A stretch of DNA of 64,000 bases from Lysobacterales bacterium (GCA_016703225.1 JADJCM010000001.1:868001-932000); one strand, 5' to 3'. Positions 15,758 through 24,374 are shown, counted from the first letter of the stretch. Numbers and translations are program-made. The notes: a model not told the origin generated them from the letters alone.

Positions 15758-15803
15758 TCGGACGCTTTCCGGCAAAGAGCGTCCGAATGAAATTCGGACC
15801 CAC
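15741..15803. repeat. REP-like perfect inverted repeat covering an adaptor start codon
   Basis: Arms 15741-15766 and 15778-15803 are exact reverse complements over 26 bp with an 11-base loop. Each arm is itself built around the palindromic unit GTCCGAATTTCATTCGGAC. The left arm contains the ATG (15755-15757 on the minus strand) of the first adaptor. Palindromes of this style are scattered in intergenic regions of Xanthomonadales. Confidence 0.85.
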
Positions 15804-15830
15804 GAAAGCAATGCACTGCCAGCATGAGGA

Positions 15831-16505
15831 TCAACGCTTGTCATCGGATTCCACCAGGCCGTCGCGCAGGCGCACATGGCGCGGCACGCGCGCGGCGATG
15901 TCGTGATCGTGGGTGACCAGCACGATGGTCTGGCCGTGCGTGTGCAATTCCTCGATCAGCCCGAGCACATCATTCGCGGACCTGGAATCGAGATTGCCGG
16001 TGGGCTCGTCGGCGAGCAGCAGGGCCGGGCTCAGGATCAGCGAGCGCGCGATCGCGGCGCGCTGCATCTGGCCGCCGGACAGCTGGGTCGGGCGATGATC
16101 CATGCGATCGGCGAGGCCGACGCGCGCCAGCAGTTCGCGCGCGCGAGCGCTCACGTCCGGCTTCGGCTCGCGCGTGAAGCGCAGCGGCAGCAGCACGTTT
16201 TCGAGCACGGTCAGGCGTGGCAGCAGGTGGAAGCTCTGGAAGATGAATCCGATCTTGCGATTGCGCAGCGTACTGATGGCCTCGTCGTCGAGCCGCGACA
16301 CTTCCTCGCCGTCGAGCACATACGAGCCGCTGTCGGGCTTGTCCAGGCAACCCAGCACATTGAGCAGGGTCGACTTGCCGGACCCGGAAGGCCCGGTGAT
16401 GGCGACGAATTCGCCGGCATCGACCTGCAGCGACACGCCGTCGAGCGCGCGCACCTCGGCGCCGTGCATGTCGTAGGTTCTGCGAATGTTCTCGAGCTGG
16501 ATCAC
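15831..16505 (-). CDS. ABC transporter ATP-binding protein (MacB/LolD type)
   Basis: 224 residues from GTG 16505 (MIQLENIRRTYDM). The frame is open further up to 16586, but the upstream residues do not match the family and AGGGAAG sits just before the GTG. Visible motifs: Walker A GPSGSGKS, Q-loop FIFQSFHLLPRLT, signature LSGGQ, Walker B ALLLADEPTG with catalytic Glu, D-loop NLDS and H-loop THD. It heads the operon whose other genes encode three adaptors and the FtsX-type permease. It should form a homodimer powering that complex. Confidence 0.92.
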   Translation of the reverse strand: MIQLENIRRTYDMHGAEVRALDGVSLQVDAGEFVAITGPSGSGKSTLLNVLGCLDKPDSGSYVLDGEEVSRLDDEAISTLRNRKIGFIFQSFHLLPRLTVLENVLLPLRFTREPKPDVSARARELLARVGLADRMDHRPTQLSGGQMQRAAIARSLILSPALLLADEPTGNLDSRSANDVLGLIEELHTHGQTIVLVTHDHDIAARVPRHVRLRDGLVESDDKR

Positions 16506-16658
16506 CGGAACTTCCCTGTAGCGAGGCGCTTCAGACCATGGGGGCGCCCAAGGGTTCCGCAAGTCGTGCATCGCCAGAAGCGCCACAGGTCATGCGACCG
16601 GATGGAGCGCTCGTGCATCGGGGCGGGGTATCGAGTGGGATCGACCGTGGGTTTGGCT

Positions 16659-16726
16659 GTGGGTTTGGCTTCAGCCAAACGCCTTTCCTGCATGTCGGCA
16701 AAGCGTCTGGCTGAAGCCAGACCCAC
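16659..16726. repeat. REP-like inverted repeat in the exporter leader region
   Basis: Arms 16659-16682 and 16703-16726 pair at 22 of 24 positions (the two differences allow G-U pairing in RNA). Each arm is an internal palindrome of the GGCTTCAGCC type. A partial extra copy of the left arm start, GTGGGTTTGGCT, lies at 16648-16659. The 235-bp region 16506-16740 between the exporter operon and the GspE-type gene holds this repeat and no gene that I can support. Confidence 0.75.
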
Positions 16727-16740
16727 ATCCCCGACCGGGA

Positions 16741-18567
16741 TCAATCGATGGTCGGCAGCACCGACACCACCTCTTTGACCGTGGTCAGGCCGCGCCCGAT
16801 CAGTTCGGCGCCGGCCAGGCGCAGTGGCCGCATGCCTTCATGCAGGCAAGTTTCGCCGAACGCCGGCAGGTCGAGGTCGGCGCGGATCTCGCGGCGCAGC
16901 TTCGGTGACAGCGTCAGCATTTCGTACACCGCGGTGCGGCCGTAGTAGCCGGTATGGCGGCAGTCGTCGCAGCCCTTGGCGGCACGCGCATGTTCGGGCA
17001 GCGCCAATTCGAAACCGCGCGTCAGTGCCTGCCAGGCTCCCGGATCGACCGCAACCGGCTGCTTGCAGCGCGGGCACAGCGTGCGTGCGAGGCGCTGCGC
17101 GACGATGCCGTTCACCGAACTCTGGATCAGATAATGCGGCACGCCCAGATCCAGCAATCGCGTGACCGCGCTTGGCGCATCGTTGGTGTGCAGGGTACTC
17201 AGCACCAGGTGCCCGGTCAGCGCCGCCTGCACCGCCATCTCGGCCGTCTCAAGATCGCGGATTTCACCGACCATGATGATGTCCGGGTCCTGGCGCAGCA
17301 AGGTGCGCACGCCAGCGGCGAACGTCAGGTCGATCGACGGCTGCACCTGCATCTGGTTGAACGCCGGCGCAATCATCTCGATCGGGTCTTCGATCGTGCA
17401 AACGTTCAGCTCCGGCGTCGCCAGATGCTTCAGCGTCGAATACAGGGTCGTGGTCTTGCCGGAACCGGTGGGGCCGGTGACCAGCACGATGCCGTGCGGT
17501 CGCTCGATCATTTCGCGCCACTGCGCTTCGTCGCGCGCATTGAAGCCGAGCTCGGAAAAATTCTTGAGCACCACATCCGGGTCGAAGATGCGCATCACCA
17601 CTTTCTCGCCGAAGGCGGTCGGCATGGTCGAGATGCGCATCTCGACCTCGCGCCCGCCGGGCGAGCGCGTCTTGATGCGCCCATCCTGCGGACGCCGGCG
17701 CTCGGCGATGTCCATGCGCCCGAGAATCTTGATGCGCGACACCACCGCCGCCATCACCGGCGTAGGCAACTCGTAGACCTTGTGCAGCACCCCGTCGACA
17801 CGGAAACGCGCCGGACTCATCTCGCGCCGCGGCTCCAGATGAATGTCGCTGGCACGCTGCTCGTAGGCGTACTGCAGCAGCCAGTCCACGATCTTGACCA
17901 CATGCGAGTCCTCGGCGCCGAGATCGCCGGACTTGCCGAGCTCGACCAGCATCTCGAAGTTGGGGACGCCGCGCTGGTCGCCGGCATCATTGCCGTCCTT
18001 GGCTTTGCGCACGTTGCGCGAGATGCCGGCAAACTCCATCAGGAAACGGTTGACGTCGAGCGGGTTCGCGACCACGCGCGTGACCTTGCGCCGCAGCAGG
18101 CGTTCAAGGTCAGGCAGCCAGCGGGTGTCGAACGGCTCGCTGGTGGCGATGGTCAGGGCATCGGCGCTGACGCTGACCGGCAGGATGCGGTAGCGCGTCG
18201 CGTAGCTCGGTGCCACCACTTCGCCGACGCGGGCGATGTCGATCTTGGTCGGATCAATGCGCAAGTACGCCAACCCGGCCTTGTGCGCCAGCCACTGCGT
18301 CAGTGTTTCCAGAGTCAAATGGCGGCTGGGTTCTCGCGGATCGGGCAGCTTGGCGTTCGCGATCAGCACCAGCGGATGCACCTCGCCGCGACCGAGGCTC
18401 TTTCCAGTGCGAATCGATTTCGCGGCCTCGGCGGTGACGAGCTTCTCCACGATCATCGCCGCCAGCACCTCGTCGAGTTCGACGCGCTTGCCCTCGGAGA
18501 ACTTGCTGGTCGTGAACGCCGCTCTCCCCTCCAGCGGAACCACCTTGTGCGTGTCGTGCTTGCTCAT
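16741..18567 (-). CDS. gspE: GspE/PulE family type II secretion or pilus assembly ATPase
   Basis: 608 residues from ATG 18567; ATG 18588 is an alternative. Order of domains: N-terminal MshEN-like region (about 20-180), then the ATPase core with Walker A GPTGSGKTTT, Asp box (CTIEDPIEM), Walker B (IIMVGEIRDLETAEMAVQAALTGH, with the conserved His) and the zinc-binding tetracysteine CPRC...CDDC near the end. Such ATPases drive pseudopilus assembly at the inner membrane. No other gsp or pil gene lies nearby, so it may serve a system encoded elsewhere. It could equally be a PilB-like paralogue; the CPxC/CxxC spacing fits GspE. Confidence 0.85.
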   Translation of the reverse strand: MSKHDTHKVVPLEGRAAFTTSKFSEGKRVELDEVLAAMIVEKLVTAEAAKSIRTGKSLGRGEVHPLVLIANAKLPDPREPSRHLTLETLTQWLAHKAGLAYLRIDPTKIDIARVGEVVAPSYATRYRILPVSVSADALTIATSEPFDTRWLPDLERLLRRKVTRVVANPLDVNRFLMEFAGISRNVRKAKDGNDAGDQRGVPNFEMLVELGKSGDLGAEDSHVVKIVDWLLQYAYEQRASDIHLEPRREMSPARFRVDGVLHKVYELPTPVMAAVVSRIKILGRMDIAERRRPQDGRIKTRSPGGREVEMRISTMPTAFGEKVVMRIFDPDVVLKNFSELGFNARDEAQWREMIERPHGIVLVTGPTGSGKTTTLYSTLKHLATPELNVCTIEDPIEMIAPAFNQMQVQPSIDLTFAAGVRTLLRQDPDIIMVGEIRDLETAEMAVQAALTGHLVLSTLHTNDAPSAVTRLLDLGVPHYLIQSSVNGIVAQRLARTLCPRCKQPVAVDPGAWQALTRGFELALPEHARAAKGCDDCRHTGYYGRTAVYEMLTLSPKLRREIRADLDLPAFGETCLHEGMRPLRLAGAELIGRGLTTVKEVVSVLPTID

Positions 18568-18673
18568 TGCCGCCAGTCCTTCGCGCATCGCGTCAAGTCA
18601 TTGTGGCGGCTGCAGCGTCTCGACGCGAGTGCGGCCAACCAGGCTCCAGGCGAAACCGCCGCTGGTTGCTGCA

Positions 18674-18720
18674 TGCCACCCGCGCCAGTAGCATCCTTAC
18701 CAAGTAATACCAGGGTGGCA
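18674..18720. promoter_or_regulatory. Inverted repeat upstream of vapBC
   Basis: TGCCACCC (18674-18681) is exactly repeated in inverse as GGGTGGCA (18713-18720), ending 4 bases before the vapB ATG at 18725. The spacing of 31 bp brackets an AT-richer stretch (AAGTAATACC) that could hold the promoter. This fits two half-sites for a VapB-VapC repressor, but the binding is inferred. Confidence 0.45.
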
Positions 18721-18724
18721 CACA

Positions 18725-18988
18725 ATGGCAGCGTTCTCGATCACCAGCAAGGGGCAAGTCACCATCCCGAAGGCCGTGCGCCAGCAGCTCGGTCTGCGCG
18801 CGGGCAGCCAGGTACGCTTCCGCGTCGTCGGCGATCGCGCCGAAATGGAACGGGTCGGCGCATCGTCAACGGTCGTCACGTCGAGCGCAGCGGGCATGCT
18901 GCGGCACAAGGGAGCGGCCTGCCCTGCGGATTTCGATGTCGCCAGCCTGATGAGCTCCGGACCGGGCCGACGCGGCCGCTCGCGATGA
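18725..18988 (+). CDS. vapB: VapB-type antitoxin (AbrB family)
   Basis: 87 residues from ATG 18725. The N-terminal AbrB swapped-hairpin domain is clear (ITSKGQVTIPKAVRQQLGLRAGSQVRFRVVGDRAEM). The C-terminal portion with a DFDVASLM segment is the likely toxin-binding tail. Its stop overlaps the toxin start by 4 bases (18985-18988). It should neutralise the PIN toxin and repress the operon through the inverted repeat just upstream. Confidence 0.88.
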   Translation: MAAFSITSKGQVTIPKAVRQQLGLRAGSQVRFRVVGDRAEMERVGASSTVVTSSAAGMLRHKGAACPADFDVASLMSSGPGRRGRSR

Positions 18989-19425
18989 ACGCCACGATCG
19001 GCCTCGATACCAACATCCTGGCGCGCTATCTGGTGGCTCCGGGCGAAGACCCCTCGGAACGGCAGCAGTTTGCGCAAGCGCAGTCTCTGATTGACTCCGG
19101 GCAGCCGTTGATGGTGTGCAAGACGGTATTGCTCGAACTTGAATGGGTGTTGCGCGGCTTCTATCGATATTCGCGCGCCGATATCGGACGCGCCCTCGGT
19201 TGGCTGACCGAACAAGCGCATATCGAGCTGGAAGATCGCTCTGCCGTCGAACAGGCTTTGGCCAACTACACCGCGGGATTCGATTTCGCGGATGCGCTGC
19301 ATCACGCCAGTTATGCCGGCTGCAACCGGGTTGCCAGCTTCGATGATCGCGGCTTCGTGCGTCGCGGTGAGCGCCTGAAGCTGCAGCCGCCGGTACGGCT
19401 GCCTGGTACGCGCCGCAGTCGCTGA
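18985..19425 (+). CDS. vapC: VapC-type PIN domain ribonuclease toxin
   Basis: 146 residues from ATG 18985. PIN-domain acidic residues are present: GLDTNILARYL (first Asp), the LLELEWVLRG segment (Glu), and DFADALHHASY plus FDDRGF (C-terminal Asp residues). VapC toxins cleave initiator tRNA, other tRNAs or the sarcin-ricin loop in a metal-dependent way. Length and motifs are complete. It is followed by glyQ after about 60 bases containing a separate promoter-like TATACT. Confidence 0.9.
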   Translation: MNATIGLDTNILARYLVAPGEDPSERQQFAQAQSLIDSGQPLMVCKTVLLELEWVLRGFYRYSRADIGRALGWLTEQAHIELEDRSAVEQALANYTAGFDFADALHHASYAGCNRVASFDDRGFVRRGERLKLQPPVRLPGTRRSR

Positions 19426-19450
19426 AGCCGGGCCAAGCCCGCGCCGCCGC

Positions 19451-19456
19451 TATACT
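19451..19456 (+). promoter_or_regulatory. Candidate -10 element of the glyQ promoter
   Basis: TATACT stands out in an otherwise very GC-rich stretch, 31 bases before the glyQ ATG. No convincing -35 lies 17 bp upstream (the best match, CTGAAG, is too far), so the assignment rests on the -10 alone. Confidence 0.35.
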
Positions 19457-19487
19457 ACGGCGCTTTTCGACCCAGACCGGAATCCAC

Positions 19488-20387
19488 ATGACAGGCCCGA
19501 CTTTCCAGGACGTGATCCAGACGCTGAACCGCTATTGGGCGGAGCAGGGTTGCGTGCTGATCCAGCCGCTCGACATCGAAGTCGGTGCCGGCACCTTCCA
19601 TCCCGCGACCTTCCTGCGCGCGCTCGGCCCGGAGCCGTGGCGCGCCGCCTATGTGCAGCCCTCGCGGCGTCCGACCGATGGTCGCTACGGCGAGAACCCG
19701 AACCGCCTGCAGCACTACTACCAGTACCAAGTGGTGCTGAAGCCGAACCCGGCGAACATCCTCGATCTCTACATCGGTTCGCTGAAGGCACTCGGCATCG
19801 ACCCGCTGACGCATGACCTGCGCTTCGTCGAGGACAACTGGGAGAGCCCGACACTTGGCGCCTGGGGCCTCGGTTGGGAAGTGTGGTTGAACGGCATGGA
19901 GGTCACCCAGTTCACCTATTTCCAGCAGGCCGGCGGCCTCGACTGCAAGCCGGTCACCGGCGAAATCACCTACGGCCTCGAGCGCCTCGCGATGTACCTG
20001 CAGAACGTCGACAACGTCTACGACCTCGTGTGGGTGCAGGGCCCGCAGGGCACCGTCACCTATGGCGACGTCTATCACCAGAACGAAGTCGAACAGAGCA
20101 CGTACAACTTCGAACATGCGAACGTCGATGCGCTGTTTGCCTGGTTCGACACCTGCGAAGGCGAGGCATTGAAGCTCGTGGAGAAGGGCCTGCCGCTGCC
20201 GGCCTACGAACAGGTGTGCAAGGCCAGCCACAGTTTCAACCTGCTCGACGCGCGCCGCGCGATCAGCGTGACCGAACGCCAGCGCTTCATCCTGCGCGTG
20301 CGCACCATCGCCAAGGCGGTCGCCGAGTGCTACCACGCGCAACGCGAGAAGCTCGGGTTTCCGGGCCTGAAGCAGAAGGCGGCCTGA
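19488..20387 (+). CDS. glyQ: Glycine--tRNA ligase alpha subunit
   Basis: 299 residues, the standard length of bacterial GlyQ. It opens TFQDVIQTLNRYWAEQGCVL and contains the well-conserved class II segments AAYVQPSRRPTDGRYGENPNRLQHYYQYQV and GWEVWLNGMEVTQFTYFQQ. With the beta subunit (glyS) it forms the heterotetramer that charges tRNA-Gly. In most proteobacteria glyQ and glyS are adjacent; here a NYN-domain gene of 684 bp lies between them. Confidence 0.98.
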   Translation: MTGPTFQDVIQTLNRYWAEQGCVLIQPLDIEVGAGTFHPATFLRALGPEPWRAAYVQPSRRPTDGRYGENPNRLQHYYQYQVVLKPNPANILDLYIGSLKALGIDPLTHDLRFVEDNWESPTLGAWGLGWEVWLNGMEVTQFTYFQQAGGLDCKPVTGEITYGLERLAMYLQNVDNVYDLVWVQGPQGTVTYGDVYHQNEVEQSTYNFEHANVDALFAWFDTCEGEALKLVEKGLPLPAYEQVCKASHSFNLLDARRAISVTERQRFILRVRTIAKAVAECYHAQREKLGFPGLKQKAA

Positions 20388-20418
20388 TGAATCCGAACCA
20401 CGACCACGACTGGTCTTG

Positions 20419-20442
20419 TGTGGATCGCATGGCTGATCCACA
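20419..20442 (+). other. Hairpin in the glyQ-NYN spacer
   Basis: TGTGGATC (20419-20426) and GATCCACA (20435-20442) form an 8-bp perfect stem with an 8-base loop, 31 bases after the glyQ stop. There is no following T-run, so it is not a classical terminator. It may stabilise the glyQ message or attenuate the downstream gene. Confidence 0.4.
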
Positions 20443-20547
20443 ATGCCCGCCGTGGCCCGCTCGGGTCACTGATAGAGAAAAGACCGGCCCGCTCGTCCCT
20501 GATCCAAGCCTGCGCTCGCGCAGCACGACCGGGCCCGGTCAACCTCT

Positions 20548-21231
20548 ATGAGCTCCCCGACCCCTCGTTACGCCGTGTTGATCGATGGCGGCTTCGTGAT
20601 CAAGAAGTGGCAGGGGCGATTCAAGCGCTTCCCGACCGCTGCCGAAGTCTCCGCGGTTGCCAGCCTGTCCGCATCAAACGTTTCGAGCAGCAAGGAGTTG
20701 CTGCGCAATTATTTCTATCACGCGACTCCTGCTTCCGGCGTACTCAAGAATCCGATCAGCAAGGCCGAGGTCCAGCTCTCGGGCTCGCCCGTGGCGCGCC
20801 AGCACGAGCACCTGCTCCGCACTCTGGAGCATCTCGGCAACTTTGCAGTTCGCCTGGGTGAGTCGACTTCGATCGGGTGGCGCATCGGCGATCGCGCGCT
20901 CAAGAATCTACTGGAATCGCCGCGTGCGATCACAGCACAAGACCTGGTTCCGGACATCAAGCAGAAAGGCGTGGACTTGCGCATCGGCATCGACATGTCG
21001 CGCCTTGCGCTGACGAAGTCCGTGGACACCATCGTCGTCGTGACCGGAGACAGCGACCTGGTGCCGGCATTCAAGTTCGTGCGGCGCGAAGGACTACGCT
21101 TGCTGCTGGCAACGCTCGGCCATCATGTGCGGCGCGACTTGATCACCCATGTCGACCAAACGGACGACACTTCCATCGACTGCTTGGTCCAGCCCACGAC
21201 CAATGCCCCTTCAGTGACGAGCACTCCATGA
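20548..21231 (+). CDS. NYN domain (LabA/DUF88-like) protein inserted between glyQ and glyS
   Basis: 227 residues from ATG 20548. NYN-domain features: N-terminal strand with Asp (YAVLIDGGFVIKKW), the central VDLRIGIDMSRLALTKSVDTIVVVTGDSDLVPAFKFVRREG with its conserved Asp residues, and a short C-terminal tail. The fold is PIN-like and the family is predicted to be metal-dependent RNases acting on structured RNA or tRNA. It overlaps the glyS start by 4 bases (ATGA at 21228-21231), so it is translationally coupled to a tRNA synthetase subunit. A role in tRNA or translation quality control is an attractive guess but not shown. Confidence 0.85.
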   Translation: MSSPTPRYAVLIDGGFVIKKWQGRFKRFPTAAEVSAVASLSASNVSSSKELLRNYFYHATPASGVLKNPISKAEVQLSGSPVARQHEHLLRTLEHLGNFAVRLGESTSIGWRIGDRALKNLLESPRAITAQDLVPDIKQKGVDLRIGIDMSRLALTKSVDTIVVVTGDSDLVPAFKFVRREGLRLLLATLGHHVRRDLITHVDQTDDTSIDCLVQPTTNAPSVTSTP

Positions 21232-23330
21232 GCATGCACATCGCCCCCCTGCTGATCGAACTCGGCACCGAAGAACTGCCGCCGAAGGCGCTGGACGAAC
21301 TCGCGAACGCGTTTCGCGATGGCGTCGTCGCCGGCCTGACCAGGCGCGGCATCGCGCACACGCCGCATTCGGTGCGCGCGCTGCATTCACCGCGTCGGCT
21401 CGCGGTCTGGGTCGAGGACGTGGCCCTGCAGCAGCCCGAGCAGCAACTGGAACGGCGCGGACCGGCCGCGAATGCCGCGTTCGACGCCAGCGGCGCGCCG
21501 AGCAAGGCCTTGATCGGTTTCGCGCACAGCTGCGGCGTCGGCTTCGAACAACTGCAGAAGATCGAGACCGACAAGGGCGCGTGGTACGTGCATCGCGCCG
21601 TCAAGCCGGGCGAGGCCACGGCCGCGCTGCTGCCGCAAATCGTCGAGGAGGCGCTGAAGGCACTGCCGATCCCGAAGCCGATGCGCTGGTCGGACCTCGA
21701 CTACCAGTTCGTGCGCCCGGCGCACTGGCTGGTGATTCTGCTCGGCGAAAAAGTCGTCGAGGCCGAGATCATGGGCCTGAAGTCGGACCGCATGAGCCGC
21801 GGCCATCGCTTTCACCACCCGGAGCCGGTGTGGATCGCCGATGCCAACGACTACGTCGAGGCGCTGCGCAAGGCCAAGGTGCTGGTCAACCCGGCCGAGC
21901 GCGCGAACCACGTCATCGCCGAGGTGCAGCGCGCAGCCGAGCCGAGCGGCGGCATGCCGCGGTTGCGCCAGGAACTGGTGGATGAGGTCAAGAACCTGGT
22001 CGAGTGGCCGGTCGCGATCGCCTGCACCTTCGAGCGCGACTTCCTGCGCGTGCCGCAGGAAGCGCTGATCATGACCATGGAGTCGAACCAGAAATTCTTC
22101 CCGGTGTTCGATGCCGAGGGCCGGTTGACCGAACATTTCATCGGCGTCGCCAACATCGAAAGCCGCGATCCGAACGAGATCCGCAAGGGCTATGAGCGCG
22201 TGATCCGTCCGCGCTTCGCCGACGCGCGCTTCTTCTTCGACGAGGATCTGAAGACGCCGCTGGCCGCGCAGCAGGAAGCACTGCAGAAGGTCACCTACCA
22301 GCAGAAGCTCGGTTCGGTCTGGGACAAGGTCTGTCGCGTCGGCGAACTCGCGCGCGTGATTGCCGAGCGTCTGCGTTCGATGCATGGCATCGGCGTCGAT
22401 CCGGCCGAGGCGACCCAGGCCGCGAAGCTCGCGAAGTGCGACCTGATGACGCGCATGGTCGGCGAGTTCCCGGAGCTGCAGGGCATCATGGGCCGCTACT
22501 ACGCGCGCGCGCAGGGCGAATCGAACGATGTCGCCAACGCGCTCGACGAGTTCTACCAGCCGCGTTTCGCCGGCGACGCGATTGCACCGAGCCGCCTCGG
22601 CCAGGTGCTGGCGATCGCGGAGAAGCTCGACACGCTCGCCGGCATGTTCGCGATCGGGCAGAAGCCGACCGGCAACAAGGACCCGTTCTCGCTGCGCCGC
22701 AATGGCTTGGGCCTCGCGCGCACACTGATCGAGGGCGGGCTCGATCTCGATCTGAATGCGCTGCTGCGCGAAGCGATTGCGGCGATCTCGAGCGACGGCC
22801 TCGACGCCAAGGCGAACGACCTCTACGACTTCATCACCGATCGCCTGCGCGGTTATTACGTCGACCAGGGCATCCGCGGTGATGCCTTCGAGGCGGTGCT
22901 GGCGGTGCGTCCGTCCAGCCTGCGCGACTTCGATCGACGCATCCGCGCCATCGACGTGTTCGGCAAGCTGGCCGAAGCCGAGAGCCTGGCGGCGGCGAAC
23001 AAGCGCATCGGCAACATCCTGCGCCAGGCCGGCGAGAAGCAGTTCGCGATTGCCGAGCACATCGACGCCGCCCTGCTCGATGCCGGCGCCGAAAGCGACC
23101 TTGCTCGTGCGCTCGACGCTGCAATCGCCAACACCTCGCCGCTGATGGCCGAACACCGGTACGTCGAGACCCTGCAGCGCCTCGCGCAACTGAAGCCGGT
23201 CACCGACGCGTTCTTCGACGGCGTGATGGTGATGGTCGATGACGCCGGCAAACGTGCGAACCGCCTGGCCCTGCTGCGCTCGCTGCGCACCCAGTTCCTC
23301 GCCATCGCGGACATCGGCCTGCTCGGATGA
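21228..23330 (+). CDS. glyS: Glycine--tRNA ligase beta subunit
   Basis: 700 residues from ATG 21228, typical for GlyS. It opens with APLLIELGTEELPPKAL, the diagnostic N-terminus, and contains the HD-like segment, then VANALDEFYQPRFAGDAI and a C-terminal tRNA-binding (DALR-like) region ending RLALLRSLRTQFLAIADIGLL. It supplies tRNA recognition for the GlyQ catalytic subunit. It overlaps the NYN gene upstream and the methyltransferase gene downstream by 4 bases each. Confidence 0.98.
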   Translation: MSMHIAPLLIELGTEELPPKALDELANAFRDGVVAGLTRRGIAHTPHSVRALHSPRRLAVWVEDVALQQPEQQLERRGPAANAAFDASGAPSKALIGFAHSCGVGFEQLQKIETDKGAWYVHRAVKPGEATAALLPQIVEEALKALPIPKPMRWSDLDYQFVRPAHWLVILLGEKVVEAEIMGLKSDRMSRGHRFHHPEPVWIADANDYVEALRKAKVLVNPAERANHVIAEVQRAAEPSGGMPRLRQELVDEVKNLVEWPVAIACTFERDFLRVPQEALIMTMESNQKFFPVFDAEGRLTEHFIGVANIESRDPNEIRKGYERVIRPRFADARFFFDEDLKTPLAAQQEALQKVTYQQKLGSVWDKVCRVGELARVIAERLRSMHGIGVDPAEATQAAKLAKCDLMTRMVGEFPELQGIMGRYYARAQGESNDVANALDEFYQPRFAGDAIAPSRLGQVLAIAEKLDTLAGMFAIGQKPTGNKDPFSLRRNGLGLARTLIEGGLDLDLNALLREAIAAISSDGLDAKANDLYDFITDRLRGYYVDQGIRGDAFEAVLAVRPSSLRDFDRRIRAIDVFGKLAEAESLAAANKRIGNILRQAGEKQFAIAEHIDAALLDAGAESDLARALDAAIANTSPLMAEHRYVETLQRLAQLKPVTDAFFDGVMVMVDDAGKRANRLALLRSLRTQFLAIADIGLLG

Positions 23331-24307
23331 TCGACACGGCCGCGCTGTTCTCGGTGCCGCTGGTCGATCTGGGCGAGCGCGATGCGCGCTTCCAGGGCAT
23401 CCTCACGCCGGCACCGGAACTGGCGCAGCGACCGACCGGCATCACCGCGCAGTTCCTGGAAAACGCCGAGGCCTACCACCAGCGCTTCAGCAACACCGCC
23501 TACTTCCGGCTGTTGATCGAGCAGGCGCTGGCGGCGACGCCGCTTGCAACCCCGGCGCCGCTGATCCTCGATCTCGGATCGGGTTCCGGAAATTCGGTGT
23601 GGCCCTGCCTGGACCTGTTCGCGGACGCGCAGGTCGTCGCCACCGACCTCAGCCCGAACCTGCTCGCGATCCTGCGCGACCATGCCGCTGCGCGCGGCGC
23701 CGACGCCGCGCGACTCACGACCGTGTGCATGGATGCGACCCGCGACTACTACGCTGCCGACCGCTTCGACTTCGCCGTCGGCGCCGCGATCCTGCACCAT
23801 CTGATCGACCCGGTGGCCGCACTCGCCGCCGTGCATGGCGCACTGAAGCCCGGTGGCATCGCGCTGTTCTTCGAGCCGTTCGAGAACGGCAATGCGCTGC
23901 TGATGCTGGCCTACGAAGACCTGATCGCCGAGGCCGCGACGCAGCCACTGCGCGAGGACGTGCTCGCGTTTCTCAAGCGCATGGTCCACGACTTCCGCGT
24001 GCGCAGCGCGATCCGTGCCGATCAGCCGGGCTTCGCTGAACTCGACGACAAGTGGATCTTCACCAAGCGCTGGTTCGAACGCGCCGCAGCAGCCTGCGGC
24101 TATCGCGAACTGCGCATCGAGCCCTTGCACGACCTCGATCGCCCGTTCGCGAACCAGACCCGCGCCAACCTCAACATGGGCCTCGGCCTGCCGCCCGAGG
24201 TCCTGCCGGACTGGGCCTGGGCCCGCATCGACCGCCTCGACCAGGCCTTCTCACCCGACCTGCGCGCCGACCTGCTGATCGAAGGGCGCGTGGTGTTGCG
24301 CAAGTAG
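23327..24307 (+). CDS. Class I SAM-dependent methyltransferase
   Basis: 326 residues from ATG 23327, overlapping the glyS stop (ATGA). SAM-binding motif I LDLGSGSGNSV lies near residue 83, the acidic end of strand 2 is VVATDLSPN, motif II follows (CMDATRDYYAADRFDFAVGAAILHHLIDP) and LKPGGIALFFEPFENG is the post-motif. About 80 residues precede the Rossmann domain and about 110 follow it, perhaps for substrate binding. The substrate is unknown. Coupled translation with glyS may only reflect operon structure. Confidence 0.85.
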   Translation: MIDTAALFSVPLVDLGERDARFQGILTPAPELAQRPTGITAQFLENAEAYHQRFSNTAYFRLLIEQALAATPLATPAPLILDLGSGSGNSVWPCLDLFADAQVVATDLSPNLLAILRDHAAARGADAARLTTVCMDATRDYYAADRFDFAVGAAILHHLIDPVAALAAVHGALKPGGIALFFEPFENGNALLMLAYEDLIAEAATQPLREDVLAFLKRMVHDFRVRSAIRADQPGFAELDDKWIFTKRWFERAAAACGYRELRIEPLHDLDRPFANQTRANLNMGLGLPPEVLPDWAWARIDRLDQAFSPDLRADLLIEGRVVLRK

Positions 24308-24324
24308 TGGGCGCCCGCAAGTGC

Positions 24325-24371
24325 TTGATCGCTGTTCTCAAAACGGCTACAAATGTCGCCGAATTGAGAAC
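24325..24371 (+). promoter_or_regulatory. Promoter with overlapping operator for the HTH-nucleotidyltransferase/HEPN pair
   Basis: TTGATC (24325-24330) and TACAAA (24348-24353) are spaced 17 bp. An inverted repeat, GTTCTCAAAACGGC (24334-24347) and GCCGAATTGAGAAC (24358-24371), pairs at 12 of 14 positions, straddles the -10 box and ends 3 bases before the ATG at 24375. This is the layout expected for autorepression by the winged-helix domain of the first gene. Confidence 0.7.
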
Positions 24372-24374
24372 GCC

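Noticed and set aside
16741..18567. A type II secretion gene cluster around the GspE-like ATPase
   Set aside because: No gspD, F, G or other partner gene is present on either side; only an isolated ATPase can be supported.
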